Source: Viola odorata (Eukaryota > Streptophyta > Magnoliopsida > Malpighiales > Violaceae). Taken from it: a stretch of 64,000 bases of DNA. The notes under the pieces were generated by a model. That model searched no databases, was not told where the DNA came from, and worked only from the letters and a program-made list of their open reading frames with translations. Position 1 is the first letter of the stretch, and each line of letters begins with the position of its first letter. The stretch is taken from positions 32,562,719 to 32,626,718 of the forward strand of contig OY829541.1 of NCBI GenBank assembly GCA_963691705.1. Reading direction: 5' to 3'. Shown in pieces: positions 1-11,575 of this stretch. The position numbers were made by a program, and so were the translations under genes.

Positions 1-518
1 TTTTCAATAATAATTAAAATTTTATTAATTTGCAAAAACTCTGTTAATATTGGTCCCATTATTATGTACATGGTATTTCCACTCATTATCAATTAATAAT
101 AGTTAATATTCAATATATATCTTGGTTTTTATCGTTGGAAAGCACGACCTCTGGCTTAAAGGATAAATGTGGGTAATATGTGGAAGCATATTGAAAATTT
201 TGTAATTAATTATTCGTTTTTCAGTACATTAATCTTCACTACTAAGCCGAAATACGTATAAGGGATATACCTTATCCATCTTTTTAAATATATGCTGCTA
301 ATCGTAGTATTCAAGTATTATTGCTTACCTGCATCTTAAGGGGACAACAATTGATAGGTTAACACTTGCTGGCCGTTATTGTGCAGCGGTTACTAATGGA
401 TATTGGTAAAGAGTATATAGGGTTCCATTTAATTAGTGTAGAATCGTGTTGTTAGCCTAGGTTGTTGTTGTATTTGTGGCATAGGGGTAAAAGTCAATGA
501 ATCACTTACAACCATTTT
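1..518. other. AT-rich flank, no gene seen
   Basis: This stretch is AT-rich and has only short chance reading frames. I recognise no coding domain, RNA gene or repeat boundary. The last ~35 bases before 519 loosely resemble the primer-site side of the TatA element (a TCAATGAA...ACCATTT pattern next to TGATAA), which suggests it may be the decayed interior of a related element. Confidence 0.4.
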
Positions 519-1260
519 TGATAATCTTCGACTTGGGGTATGGACTTTCTTTGGGTGTTGGCCTCGCTATGCGAATATTCTAACGTAATTTATGTTACCT
601 GCAATGCGCCAGAGGGGGTCTCCGGCGTAAGTACTCCGACTATCAAGTTAGTTAGTGTATAAATGTGTATAGAATTCTAACGGTGAGTGAAAAAAATAGT
701 TCTCTCCTCCTCCCCTTCTCAAGGAAATGGAAAGGTTTTTATAAGTTTTAACCTCAACATCTCAGGGACACGTGTCATACTGATAGCTCTCGGCTACTGG
801 GACATGTCCCGTCAACTTATGTTTCGTCGAGAACTTTTAGCTTCTCACCGATAGGTTCTAATATATGCAAAGACAGTTTAAGTCGTAGGATACGTACCTG
901 ACCCCTAATAGACTGATTATGCCATCGGCGGTTATGATATTTACTCCTTTGGCCAGGGTATCAGGTCTATCGGGCTTGCATAAGCTCATCCGAGAGTGTC
1001 ATATGGGTTCCGATTGCCTGGACCTCAAGAGACATTTCTTCCGATGGCTTTGGTACCGATAGGCCTGAATGTTGAGATTTTTAGGGCAGGCTGAGGTGGC
1101 TTATTCTGTCGTGGGCCCTATATATGTTGAGTCACAGTCCTTGTCCTCAAGCGTTAGAATGACTAGTATGCCCTTAGGATTTCATTACGTATTATCAAGC
1201 CTATTTGAAAAACGAGCCCGAGTGTTCACCAAGGGCTTCATCTATCTTTATGGGCTTTGT
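519..1260 (-). repeat. diverged LTR-like sequence related to the TatA LTR
   Basis: The sequence starts TGATAA. At 598-655 it carries a GCGCC(A/G)GAGGGGG...TCCGGCGTA...ACTCCGA block matching the TatA LTR at about 41486-41540. At 1213-1240 it carries a GAGCCCGAGTGTT(C/T)ACCAAGGG block matching the sequence just inside the left TatA LTR (41977-42000). Order and orientation agree, so I read it as an old relative of TatA in the same orientation. The middle does not align by eye and the outer boundaries are estimates. Confidence 0.5.
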
Positions 1261-2214
1261 TCTTCACTCCTGGGTCCAATTTCTTCCTAGGCTACTGATG
1301 TTGAGTGGGATATTCATCCATTTGTTTCCTATTTTTGAGTTCTTCATCTCTCTCTCGCTCCGTTGCGCATTTTTCTCCTTTTCCTATCTGTTGCGATTCT
1401 TCTGTTTTTCCATGTAAATGATTGGGTTTTATTGGGTAACTCAAGCTAGGTCCATCCCACAAAGCTCATACGTTTTAGCTCATTAAAAGGAGCTCGGATC
1501 GTATCAAGTGGTAGCGAAGCTTTGCCGCCTTGAGTTATCAGTTTGGGTTTTTGATTTCTGTCAAAATATTTGCAGAATTTCTGTCAGGACATCATTTTTA
1601 TTGTGTGATCAACGTTTGTCTTGAGTTTCTGAGCTTTTGGTGAAGTTCTAAGCCATTTGAGCACTGAATTTGAAAGTTGCAAATTTCCAAATTTTGGTGT
1701 TCTTGGTATCCATCAACCTGACAACTTTTTCATTGATTTTCAACCGAATTTTCTTCTTCCTTCTTGGTTGAAACTTGTTGTGCTTAGTCTTAAAAGTGTT
1801 TGGATTCAAGAGTATTTCATTCCACTTTTATTTTCCAATTTTTAAAACAAATCAGAATTTCCATCCAAGAACAATCGAATGTGTTCTTGAGAGTTCTTGA
1901 GCTGGTTGTGTAAAGATATCACACTAAATCCGATCATATAGGTTGCAATGAAATCAAGGAAAAGTTACTTTAGTTTGAGGAAGAATATGAACGGGATTCC
2001 ACTGCACATCCATAGGCTATTAGGGAGGATTACGAAGCTTGACTTATATGAGCGATGTGCTTCATTCGAAAGAAGCACGAGCGGCTTCTTCGAGGCTCAT
2101 TGGATTCAGCAGCCTAGAGAGCGTCTTGGCACGGGTTTAGCTGAGCTTAGGGTCGTATGTCTTTTTTCTGGGATGTTTTAGGGGAAAGTGGAAGCGGACC
2201 TGCTGTCTTTTAGG
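1261..2214. other. no recognisable gene
   Basis: Only short reading frames (up to 77 codons) occur, without recognisable domains. The codon pattern and neighbourhood give no reason to call them genes. The stretch is probably old transposon or intergenic sequence. Confidence 0.4.
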
Positions 2215-2814
2215 GTTAGCGAACACGACGATCCCTAAGGTTACCACTTTCATTTTAGTCAGTCCCTAATGGTCATTTTTATTCGATTCGGTCTCTAACG
2301 TTATAAACGTTAGTCACCCAGGATTCCTAGTGTCAGAACAACGACTAACGACCAATAAGTACCAATATTTTATTATTGTATCTAAAAAAGCTGACTAAGC
2401 ACGAGCCCCACCGTGTCAGTGTATCAGACACGTTTTGACTAACTTCAAACGGCTAAAATATTTTTTTATCATAATTAATTAATTTAACTTGACAAATAAT
2501 AAACTAACTAATACATTACCTAAAATTAACTAAACTAACTAAAAACGTTTTTTTAAGTGCCCCTCCCTTGAAACTTAAATTTCTATTTTCTTCTTTTTTT
2601 TTTAGTTAGTTTCGTTAATTTTAGGTAATTAGTTAAATTTTAATTAAAGATTAATATTTTAAGAGTTATATTTTTACTTCAATTTTTTAGGAAAAATAGA
2701 ATTTGCATCAAAGGATCCGTATACCATTTTTTTAATGCGTCTGTATATAAAAGATAAAAACGGTGTTAATAAAAGGGTGCATTCGGTACCAATTTTAATT
2801 TTTTGTTTTTCTTT
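2215..2814. other. AT-rich gene-free spacer left of the Mutator-like element
   Basis: I see no coding potential. The left part (about 2231-2330) has a degenerate GTTA/CGTTAG-rich pattern that resembles terminal repeats of plant DNA transposons, but I found no matching right end. It contains the hairpin listed at 2515-2629. Confidence 0.4.
2515..2629. repeat. hairpin-forming inverted repeat
   Basis: Arms of 31 bp at 2515-2545 and 2599-2629 are reverse complements with one mismatch, separated by a 53-bp AT-rich loop. No target duplication flanks it. It may be the core of an old MITE or a fold-back remnant. Confidence 0.65.
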
Positions 2815-2824
2815 TCTTAAAAAT

Positions 2825-4317
2825 GGGTTATTGCAAAAAATTGTACCTGTACAAACATTTTTTGATTGATTTCATACCTCGACTGTTTTTTACGTTTAAA
2901 AGATACCTGTGCAATAACAAAACGTCACATTTGGTACCTCAACCTCACGTCGTCCAACAATCACCGTTAATTGTCCTACGTGGCACGCCACGTCGGATAT
3001 GGCTGACGTGGCGTGCCGCGTCATCAAATCTGGTCCGATTCTTTTCCCATGGGTCGGATAAGTGGGTTTTCCAACCGGATATGAAATGACGTCATTTTTG
3101 GCCTTTTACTATAGGTATGAAACGACGTCGTTTTTTTATGAAACGACGTCGTTTATGAGCAACCTCTTTCTTTTCTCTTTTATTTTTCATTTTCTTTTCT
3201 TTCTTTCTTTCTTTCTTTTTTCTTTTTTCTTTCTCTCTTCTTCTTCCTCTCTTAACAAAACCCAGCCAAATCCAAATTCAATCCTCTGTTAAATCCAAAT
3301 TAGCCACCTACCAAATTAATCTCTTGCCAAACTACCAAATTAATTCAATCTCCTGCCAAATTAATTCAAAACCATCCTCTATAAATTAAATCCAAATCAA
3401 TCCAAATTAAATCAACCACAACACCGCCGCTGCCACAACCACAGTACAATCGGCCAACTGCCTCACCCATCTCCTTCGCCTCCTCCGGCCAACCACCAGC
3501 CCAACTCCCTCGCCGATCCGCCACCAATCACCACTCCGCCTCAGACACATCACTAAACAACTCACCTCACAGTGTGGTAGTGGATGTATTTGGAATTTGA
3601 TGCAAGCTTTATTAATGTCAAATTTGTTTATGGGTCTTGCGTACGAACTGGATTTGATTTAAAAGTTTTCTGGAAAAAAAATTATGATGTTGTCAGTGGT
3701 AGTGATGGGTGGTTACGGTTGTGGTTGGTGTGGGTGAGGAGATCGGGGGTGCTGTCGGTGGCTGGGCCGAGAGGGAGAAGGAGAGGGCGAGATGGTGTTG
3801 TCCAAATGAGGAGATTGGGTGTGGCAATTTTGGCAGAGATGGGAAGATGGTGATTGAGAGGGATGAGATGAGAAAAAAAAGGAATTAATTAGGTGAGAAT
3901 TGAAAGACAATGGAGAGGGTTTGAATTAATTTTGGTGTGTGGTAGTGATGATTGATGGTGTTGGCGAAGGAATGGAGGAGGATTGGGTGGATGCAGGAAC
4001 GTGGAGGAGGAGTGGGATAAGATGTTCCAAAATGGCGTCGTTACATACTCGGGTGGGGAAAACCCACTTATCCAACCCATGGGAAAAGAACCGAGTCAAA
4101 TCTGTCCTACGTGGCATGCCATGTCAGCCGTATTCGACGTGGCATCCAACGTGGCGTACCACGTAGGACAGTTAACGGTGATTGTTGGACAACGTGAGGT
4201 TGAGGTACCAAATGTGATGTTTTGTTATTGTATAGATATCTTTTTAACGCAAAAAACAACCGAGGTATGAAATCAATCAAAAAATGTTTGTATAGGGACC
4301 ATTTTTTGCAATAACCG
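2825..4317. mobile_element. non-autonomous Mutator-like element (long-TIR DNA transposon)
   Basis: Long terminal inverted repeats lie at about 2825-3101 and 4027-4317. Both begin with GGTTATTGCAAAAAAT (one changed end base) and stay alignable for ~280 bp. The flanks CTTAAAAAT (2816-2824) and CTTAAAAAG (4318-4326) form a 9-bp duplication with one mismatch. Nine-base duplications and long TIRs are typical of plant Mutator-like elements. The 0.9-kb interior is C/T-rich on one side and G/A-rich on the other and encodes no transposase. Short proline/serine-rich frames in it look like low-complexity shadows, although a captured host fragment cannot be excluded. Confidence 0.75.
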
Positions 4318-4443
4318 CTTAAAAAGTAAAAACAATTTTTAGTGTTTTGTTTTTTTCAAAACAATTTTTTACAAGAAAAATTCAACACACAAATCTCATC
4401 CATCGACCATCATATCCATCACCGAGATCTCCTCACCCTCCCT
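4318..4443. other. spacer between Mutator-like element and AthB LTR
   Basis: Short AT-rich sequence. The five bases before the AthB LTR (4439-4443, TCCCT) would be its target duplication; the partner cannot be located in the window. Confidence 0.3.
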
Positions 4444-5760
4444 TGATCGGTTGTCGAACCCGTCAAAAATAATAATAAAATCTGCAGTCAAGTGCATAAT
4501 AAATTCTGTATAGTGGCAACAGGATTGAACACAGGGATTAAGGGATTAACACTCTAGTCAATTGGTAAAACAAGGAAATCCAATCAAGAAAGTAACAAAT
4601 GGGGGGTTTGAATGGTTGTTTTGATTATCAATTACTTAAAACAATAATAAAGGAAAACGAAGGAAGAAAGAGATCAATAGAGAGAAAGTTTCTAGTAAGA
4701 ATCTGCATCCAGTTGCAATTATGGTCAGCCGGTCATTGGTACAAGTATCGTTTACCCCGAGCTGATAGACACGCTATGGGGACCAGGTGCGCTTAGGTCC
4801 CCTGCTTACCTTCGTAAGAGAAGCTACCCCAAGGTACGCTTATGGGGTAACCTTGACAGTCCGCCGTCCTCCAAGGTACGCTTATGGAGACAATACTCGG
4901 CTGCCCATGAAGAGGAGGTAAGACGCGTCTAGGGCGAGACACTCAGTACGCTCGAGGCTCTACCCCAACGATCCGTTTAATACAACTGGAGGAGACCAGG
5001 ATCCCGATTACTTCCAGAATGGTTATCTACTTTACCATGCAGCTTCGCGTTAGGTATAACCACAAGGATGATTATAATTCCCTAGTTTCAATTACTAGTT
5101 GATCAAGCTTGTAATCAACCGTAGATAATTTGACAATTAAATATTAAACAAGAGAGATATTAGCCCAGAATATATGAAGCACAATTTGACCTCACGGCTT
5201 CCCTTGCAACCTTCAATCGATTCTTACCAAGAACAAGAAGACTAGCCGCTCATATTAGGAGTAAAAACAAATAAATAAATAAATTGCATAATTAAATAGA
5301 AGAAGTCCTATTTATTACTGGCCGGAGTAAAGCTCCGGTTTATTGAAAGAAAGAACAAGAGTGCCGGAGGCAGAAGTATCGCAAAAGCTAGCGAAGGGAA
5401 GAGTGCTAGAAAACCTAATTACTAAAAGTACTTATAGTTTATTACAATTAAAATTCCTAATCCAATTGGAATTATATTCCTCAATGGTCTTCTACTGAGA
5501 TTGGGATTCTTGGAGGAATTAATGAGCAGATCTCGTGTTTCCTTTTCTCGCTAGGACTCCGCTGCCTTCTGCGAACATTCAGCTGCGTGGCCTAGCTGCT
5601 CCATTCCTTCCAGGAAGTGATAGAAAGCGCTTCTTTTTGTATTTCCCTCCTAAATAGCCAAGATCTGTAAAAAGTGAAGAAACACAACACCATTAGCAGC
5701 ATCATGATCTAAAAACGCGTATAAAAGAGGGAGGAATTATGCACAATAAACGCTCTATCA
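4444..5760 (-). repeat. 3' LTR of AthB
   Basis: On the minus strand it starts TGATAGAGCG (5760) and ends ...CCGATCA (4444), like the AthA LTR ends TGATAGCATG...ACGATCA. Internal blocks align in order with the AthA LTR: a GGTTGCAAGGG...GAGG block near 5190-5215, a CTTGATCAACT block near 5098-5110, and a CCTGTGTTCAATCCTG block near 4520-4540. The length is 1,317 bp against 1,719 bp in AthA. Confidence 0.7.
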
Positions 5761-7541
5761 AACATCCCCACACTACCCCAATGCTCGCCCTCGAGCATTT
5801 AAACTTGAAAACAACATCACCTCGTCCGAAATACACAGCCTCAATCCAAACACACAGAATTACTTACGCCACCACTTACGCCTCGGCCAAGCAGTACACC
5901 ACCCTCCAGCCTAGATGAACTCTGCATCACTCTTAAGGAATAACGAAACCAGAAGAGTGGCTTTCCTACATCAGCCTACTGCAAGCAATCCTCCTCGGGA
6001 AAAGTATTTATCACTCACGCTCAGAAACAGAGTTAGGTGTTTACACTCATCAATGCGAATGATAATGCACAAAACCAAATTTGCAATAGCGACCTGAGTA
6101 CGGAGAGCACATGCATGGGCAATCATATGATCATAGAAACTTTGCAAGGGTGAAACAAGAAAATATGTTGGAGAAGAGGGTTCAAAAGAGAGAGAAGGAA
6201 GGATAGAGATTTTTCTTAGCTGGAAAAAGGCAAAATGGTGAGAGAGCCTCCTGGTGGCAGTGGCAGTGGCAAGGGCAAGACAGAGAACGTTGATGAAGAT
6301 TGTGGGTATCATTTTCTTTCGGAAAGCGTCGTTGGTCTTCTGATCTTCATAATGTTCCGCTCCAGTTTTGATTTTATACTCCCTTTCTGCTTAGATTTTT
6401 TTTTTGTTTGTTTTTTGTTTGTTTTTTGTTTTTTTTTAAGAAGAAGAACAAAAAGGGAGCGCACTTGTTGTTTTGAGTTTTTGAACTGGGGCAGTAGAAT
6501 TTCCCTCGTGCGTCTGATTTTCAGTATATGCTTGATGTTAACGGCTCAGCCTAGTAGTTGATTTGAATGCTTTGATTTGATTTGAACATCTAGGCCGAGT
6601 CGTCTGGAATCCCCACACTAGACCTTTTGTTCTCTCTGATTTGCGTTCTGTGATTGCTTGCCATACCACTGCTTTCAGCATCTCGATCTAGCAGGTTGAA
6701 ACATAGTTATGTTCTCTGCATCTGCTTTCAGTGTCTCGGTGTAGCAACTCGATACCCCCACATAGATGATTTTTCTCTGCCCCACCTTACTACTGCCAGA
6801 GGACATTTCTCACCTAATAAGAAAAGAAAGGAATGGCTCAAGTAGTCAGAAAGGTGGTGAAATGAAGGGTTGAGCAGCAAGGGTAAGAAGATAAAAAGCA
6901 AGAAAAAAAAGATAACAAAGAAAAGTACAAAGTTCCTAATCACATCATCGCTTTCCCATGTCTAAACATGTCTATACTCATGGGTCTCATGTAAATCCAG
7001 CCAGCACATAATCATGCATCCACTCATCAAGAAAATATGGCAATGAAAGCTCGAAAACTCACAGGACAGAATACAATGATTGCAAGCAGCTAGGGCAAGA
7101 CATAGTCATAAGAGCTAACAGGCAGTATGGTGTGCAGGCAGTTTTGGTGCAGTGGGTGAAGTGTCTGTGTGTAGTGGGCCTACTCTGTGCATTCCATCAA
7201 AGGTGATTGTAAAAATAGGGGTAGTGCAATCAGTTGAAAACCATATTGTGGAAAAATTCCAAATCGGGACAAAAACATACAAATGCAAGGCAAACAGTCA
7301 TGCAATACGATAATAATCAAGCAGTCATGCAAACATGTAAAAAAAAGCATATAAAACAAATCATAATGGTGTGAAATCCCTCTCCACACTAAAGCAAACC
7401 ACCGTCCTCGGTGTGGAGAAGGGAATAAACCAACGGAGTTCAAACGAAAGAGAGGGAAAAGGAGAAAGGAAATTGTGCATCGAGGTAATTAAAGTACAAA
7501 AATAGCCCGAAGGCAAATGGGAGAAGAGTTTGAGGGAGATA
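5761..7541 (-). other. 3' noncoding region of AthB
   Basis: No gene. The minus strand carries GTGTGGGGATG next to the LTR and a second GTGTGGGGA copy near 6605, as in AthA. The stretch 5930-6120 is related to the AthA region about 58240-58440 and to 26640-26890 inside LTR2. Frames of up to 113 codons here are not conserved as protein. Confidence 0.55.
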
Positions 7542-8825
7542 TCAAGGGCTAGCAGGAGGACGCAGCCTCGAAGCTAGCTCATCAGGGAGGTTTTGGAGAA
7601 GTGAAATGACCGTCCGGTGGAGGGCGTTCATCTCAGCCATATCAGCAGCAGGAGGAGTGGCAGTAGCAGTGTCAGCATCAGCTCGCCCGGGATGCTCATC
7701 GCTCGGTGGAGGAACAGGGGAGGGGGGAGGAAGGTGCGTTGAGGTCCGGCCACTCGAATGTTCTACCATTCTGGGCGCTCCAAACTCGCTTCGCGCCACC
7801 AGTGTATCCTTTGCTGAAAGACAAAACACGACCCGTCAAGTGCAAATGACCCATACCATCGAGGGTACTGGCATCAAGTAACTTAAAACCAACGGGAATA
7901 AAAAGGTCACAACTGGACACGTCAAGAGCAGGTTGTTCAACAACCAAGCGAGTGATAAGGAAACCAAGAATAGGATTGCGGTTACAAGTAATGATAGCAT
8001 GCAATTCATGAGCAATCCAGTACCCTAGGTTGGCCTTATGACCGTTATGCATACACCGTAAAAAAAACAATTCTTGGACAGAGAGGGTGCCCGAAGACTG
8101 CATCTTGCCCGCGAAGTTGAGGGTAAGGAAACGATGTAAGATACGAAGGGCAGGGTCACGCAGCTCATAGCCTTTGGATCATCGGGAGCTGTACTTGGCC
8201 TTAGCATTGCCAGTAAGCTCCCTGAAGGCGCTAGTGATATCAAACTCAGGGGGGTAAGCAGCGTATGCCCTGAGATACCATGAGGCACCCAAGTCAGACT
8301 CTTTGGCAAAGCCAAGCATAACATTAAACCTATCAATAGACAGGTGCTCCCAAACATTCATCAAGCGAAAATTAACTACCTTATCAGCCCCTAAATGCAT
8401 GCTACCCTTTCCCTTTTGTTTAAGCCGAGCATTATCAAACCAAAATGACGTGAAGAATTCACGGCTTAACTCAAAGAATGTGGGGTGCTCAAAGTTAAAC
8501 AGAGGACGCCAGCTAATATTATCAATCAAAACATTCACCCTAGTAGCTATACCCATCTTGTCTAAAAATTCAAGATCAAGTTGAGCACAGGGGGAGACAA
8601 GCATGCCATGCAAAGCTAACAACCTATCATTGCTGGGCTTATCAGGAAAGTCCAGCCAACCATGAAGATGAGCGAGGTCAGGTGTTACCTGGGCAAGGGG
8701 CACGACTGTGCCTGCTTTGGTGTGGGCAGAACGAGCGGCCGGGGTTGGCATCACCGTCTTGACCGAGCTGCTAGTGGTGCGGGCGGATTTTCTGGGCTTG
8801 GAGGAAACTGCTGGTGTAGCAGGTG
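7542..8825 (-). pseudogene. Athila-type 3' ORF (ATHILA ORF-1-like / 'env-like'), truncated
   Basis: This is the extra ORF that Athila-lineage elements carry downstream of pol; its role is not established. The minus frame from 8825 contains a globular domain with LDLEFLDKMGI, FFELSREFFTSFW, VNFRLMN and ANLGYWIAHEL. These align with LDMDFFDKMGI, YLELSLEFFVSFW, VNFRLASKW and VNLGYWIATSA of the AthA copy. A TGA at 8179-8181 interrupts it (a CGA-to-TGA change would explain it). A frameshift near 7720-7735, in a C/G run, moves the coiled C-terminus (ending 7542) to another frame. The apparent N-terminus starting at 8865 is artificial: its first 13 residues come from the Ogre-like LTR. The true start was displaced by that insertion. 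Confidence 0.7.
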
Positions 8826-9700
8826 TGTTGCGCCCCCGAAAATTTAAAAATTCGTGAGTGTGCAACGAACTTGAGACCTTACGATGCTCACCGTAAACAG
8901 ACGCCTTACAACATGCAATAAAGTCGCCACCCTAATTTTGTCGCTAGGTTTAGGGAACCTTAATCGTCATGGCATAAAATAAAATAAAATAAAATAAAAC
9001 TAAAGGCACAAAAAATGGGTCTGAACCCCAGACAAAGGTTCGGGGTCATATTATGGTCTCGGGAAGGTGTTAGGTACCCGAGTCACATCCAAAAATGGTT
9101 ACCGGTTGATAAGAGAGGTTTTTAAAAGGTGTTTGATAAAAGTGCGTTTTGAAAAAGGGGCCCTCAGAGGAATCGTCACTTTAGGCTTTTCCACAATCGG
9201 GACCGTTTAGGAATAATTGATCGTTGAACCGATCGATTATTCCTGACCGTAGTAATGGGACTGAATTTTCTGTAAGACTGAATGAGCGCCCTCTATCTCA
9301 TCATCGGGCCAATGCATGATTAAGTTAATTACTACGTGATTCTATCATGGATAGCTTAGCAGAGTACAGATTAAATGAAAGGTTTTTGAAATGATAAACT
9401 GATGTGGGATCGACAGTCCCCATGTACATGCAGTCAATATAAGCGAGAATTTTAAAATCATATGAACATGGCATTTTAAGCAAATCTTTAAACACGTTGT
9501 TCATGTGGGTTGATTTTAATTCTAGCAGTTCTATATATCATGCATACAATTGATATTTGCAGAAAGCATTGAATAAATAAAAAGGAATCGAAAGGCGTAC
9601 TTTCGAGCGAAGCTTGAAATTAAAACCTACAAAATGAGAGTGTTAGTGATAGCTCGAAAAATAAATAAACAATTTTATGAATGCAAGAATTTAAATGACA

Positions 9701-10132
9701 GTTGATTGCATGCGAGAAATGATTGATTTAACGCATACGAGAATTAAATGCTGAGTTCATTGTATGCGAGAAATTATTGATTTAACGCATACGAAAATTA
9801 AATGCTGAGTTGATTGCATGCGAGAAATGATTTATTTAACGCATATGAAAATTAAATACTAAGTTGATTGCATGCGAGAAATGATGGATTTAACGCATAC
9901 GAGAATTAAATGCTGAGTTGATTGCATGCGAGAAATGATTTATTTAACGCATACGAAAATTAAATGCTAAGTTGATTGCATGCGAGAAATGATAGATTTA
10001 ATGCATACGAAAATTAAATGCTGAGTTGATTACATGCGAGAAATGATGGATTTGACGCATACGAAAATTAAATGCTGAGTTGATTGCATGCGAGAAATGA
10101 TTTATTTGACGCATACGAAATTTAAATGCTGA
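9701..10132. repeat. 54-bp minisatellite, 8 copies (LTR1)
   Basis: Eight head-to-tail units start every 54 bases at 9701, 9755, 9809, 9863, 9917, 9971, 10025 and 10079. Each holds GTTGATTGCATGCGAGAAAT and ACGCATACGA..ATTAAATGCT with scattered changes. The register is exact, with no indels. Confidence 0.95.
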
Positions 10133-10440
10133 GTTGATAATTTGCAGAAAAATAAACAACAGTTGATGATTTACAGAAAATTGACGTCTTGTAGAAATTT
10201 TAATGATTAATACTGCAGAAAATTAAAGCAATTGATATTGCAGAAAATTAAAGCAATTGATATTATAGAAAATTAAAACAGTTGATGTTGTGGAAGAATT
10301 TCCAGCAGCTTGCAAAAAATTAAAACAGTTGATATTGCAGAAAATTAGAACAGGTGATATTGCAGAAAATAAAACAGTTGATAAATTGCGGAAGAATTTC
10401 CAGCAGCTTGCGAAAAATTAAAGCACTTGAATATTTACGA
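10133..10440. repeat. ~25-bp AT-rich minisatellite (LTR1)
   Basis: Irregular repeats of a CAGTTGATATTGCAGAAAAT motif alternate with longer variants carrying GGAAGAATTTCCAGCAGCTTG. The corresponding array in LTR2 is at 23358-23770. Confidence 0.8.
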
Positions 10441-11324
10441 AAATTAAAATGGGACCGACCATGTAGGCGGTAAAATGAATGATTGAGTTTAAATTGCCGA
10501 AAGTAAATTGTGAAAATTTAAAGTGCGACGAATTTAAACAGTTGATATTTGTAGAAAATAACACAGTTGATTTTTGCGACCGACCATGTAGGCGGTAAAT
10601 TGAATTTAAATTGCCGAAAGTACCAGCGCGTAGAGAAAAATACGACAGGTTTAACGTCTACAACGAATGACGAGAATTTTTTATTTAACGCGTTTATTTT
10701 CTCATTCAAAAACGTGAAACGTTCGAACGGAAAAATAATGATGTTACGCTGAAAATTACACGAAACGCTGTAGGCCGTTGTGAACGGAAAAAAAGCTAGC
10801 AACTAATTGATGGAAAACATTTCAAATTCAAGCTATTGTTCGAGCGAACTTACTCGGGTCCAATAAAAGCTCGAACAAAAATAATAATAAAAAATAAAAA
10901 TACTAAAAAATGCGCTAAAATACTAAAAATCCTAAAACTCATGAGATGACCTAAAACGAAGAGAAAACTAGCAAATGACTGCCGGATAGTTAAAAATGTG
11001 ATTTTTAAGGCTTAAAATAATAATGATAATAATAATGAAAATACATGACGAAAAATTAAAAATGCTATTTCGAACGCTGACGATGATAATGACGATGCTA
11101 AAACGCGATGAAAATTTTAAAAATGCTAACGACAACAAATTAACTAAAAATGACAGGAAATTAAGTAAATAACAGAAATGCTAAAATCAATTAAAAATGG
11201 TGTCAAAATTCGGGTATCAACAGTTGCCCCCTCTTTACTGTCTTATCGAAGTATTTGATAAGCAGTAAAGACGGTTGCCCCTATATATCCGAATTTTGGC
11301 GACACCGCAGGTCTTACCTCGAGC

Positions 11325-11575
11325 TTACAGTGATGATGTCACTCTGGGAGGAGATAGTTGGTCGGTGTCACTTTGGGAGGAGGTAGTTTTGATGTTATTC
11401 GTTGAGGTCACTCTGGGAGGAGATAGTTGGTTGATGTCACTCGGGGAGGAGGTAGATTCATTGCTATCACTCTGGGAGGAGAAAGGTTGATGATGTCACT
11501 CTAGGAGGAGATAGTGTTGTAGAGGTCACTCTGGAGGTAGTCGGTGATGTCACCTTGGGAGGACAAAGGTTTTGA
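11325..11575. repeat. ~30-bp GTCACTCTGGGAGGAG minisatellite, about 8 copies (LTR1)
   Basis: About eight degenerate copies of GTCACTCTGGGAGGAGATAG spaced by 28-40 bases. The homologous array in LTR2 (25715-26640) has expanded to about twenty copies. Confidence 0.85.

Larger units (their letters stand above)
4444..8825 (-). mobile_element. Athila-like element 'AthB', 3' part only
   Basis: On the minus strand this reads: end of an Athila-type 3' ORF, ~1.8 kb of 3' noncoding sequence, a GTGTGGGGATG polypurine-like tract, then an LTR. It parallels the 3' part of AthA but is clearly more diverged. The upstream part is cut off at 8825 by the Ogre-like LTR and, if it survives, lies to the right of the window. 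It is therefore the oldest host in the nest. Confidence 0.75.

Noticed and set aside
3140..3250. pyrimidine-rich tract as a gene leader
   Set aside because: It sits inside the Mutator-like element just after its left inverted repeat, with no coding domain following.
8179..8865. 228-codon minus-strand frame as a complete gene with an N-terminus MHTHEFLNFRG
   Set aside because: The first 13 codons come from the Ogre-like LTR (the same bases occur at 22158-22200); the remainder is the truncated AthB 3' ORF.
9701..10132. CRISPR-like array
   Set aside because: The repeats are directly contiguous without unique spacers and lie in a plant LTR; this is a minisatellite.
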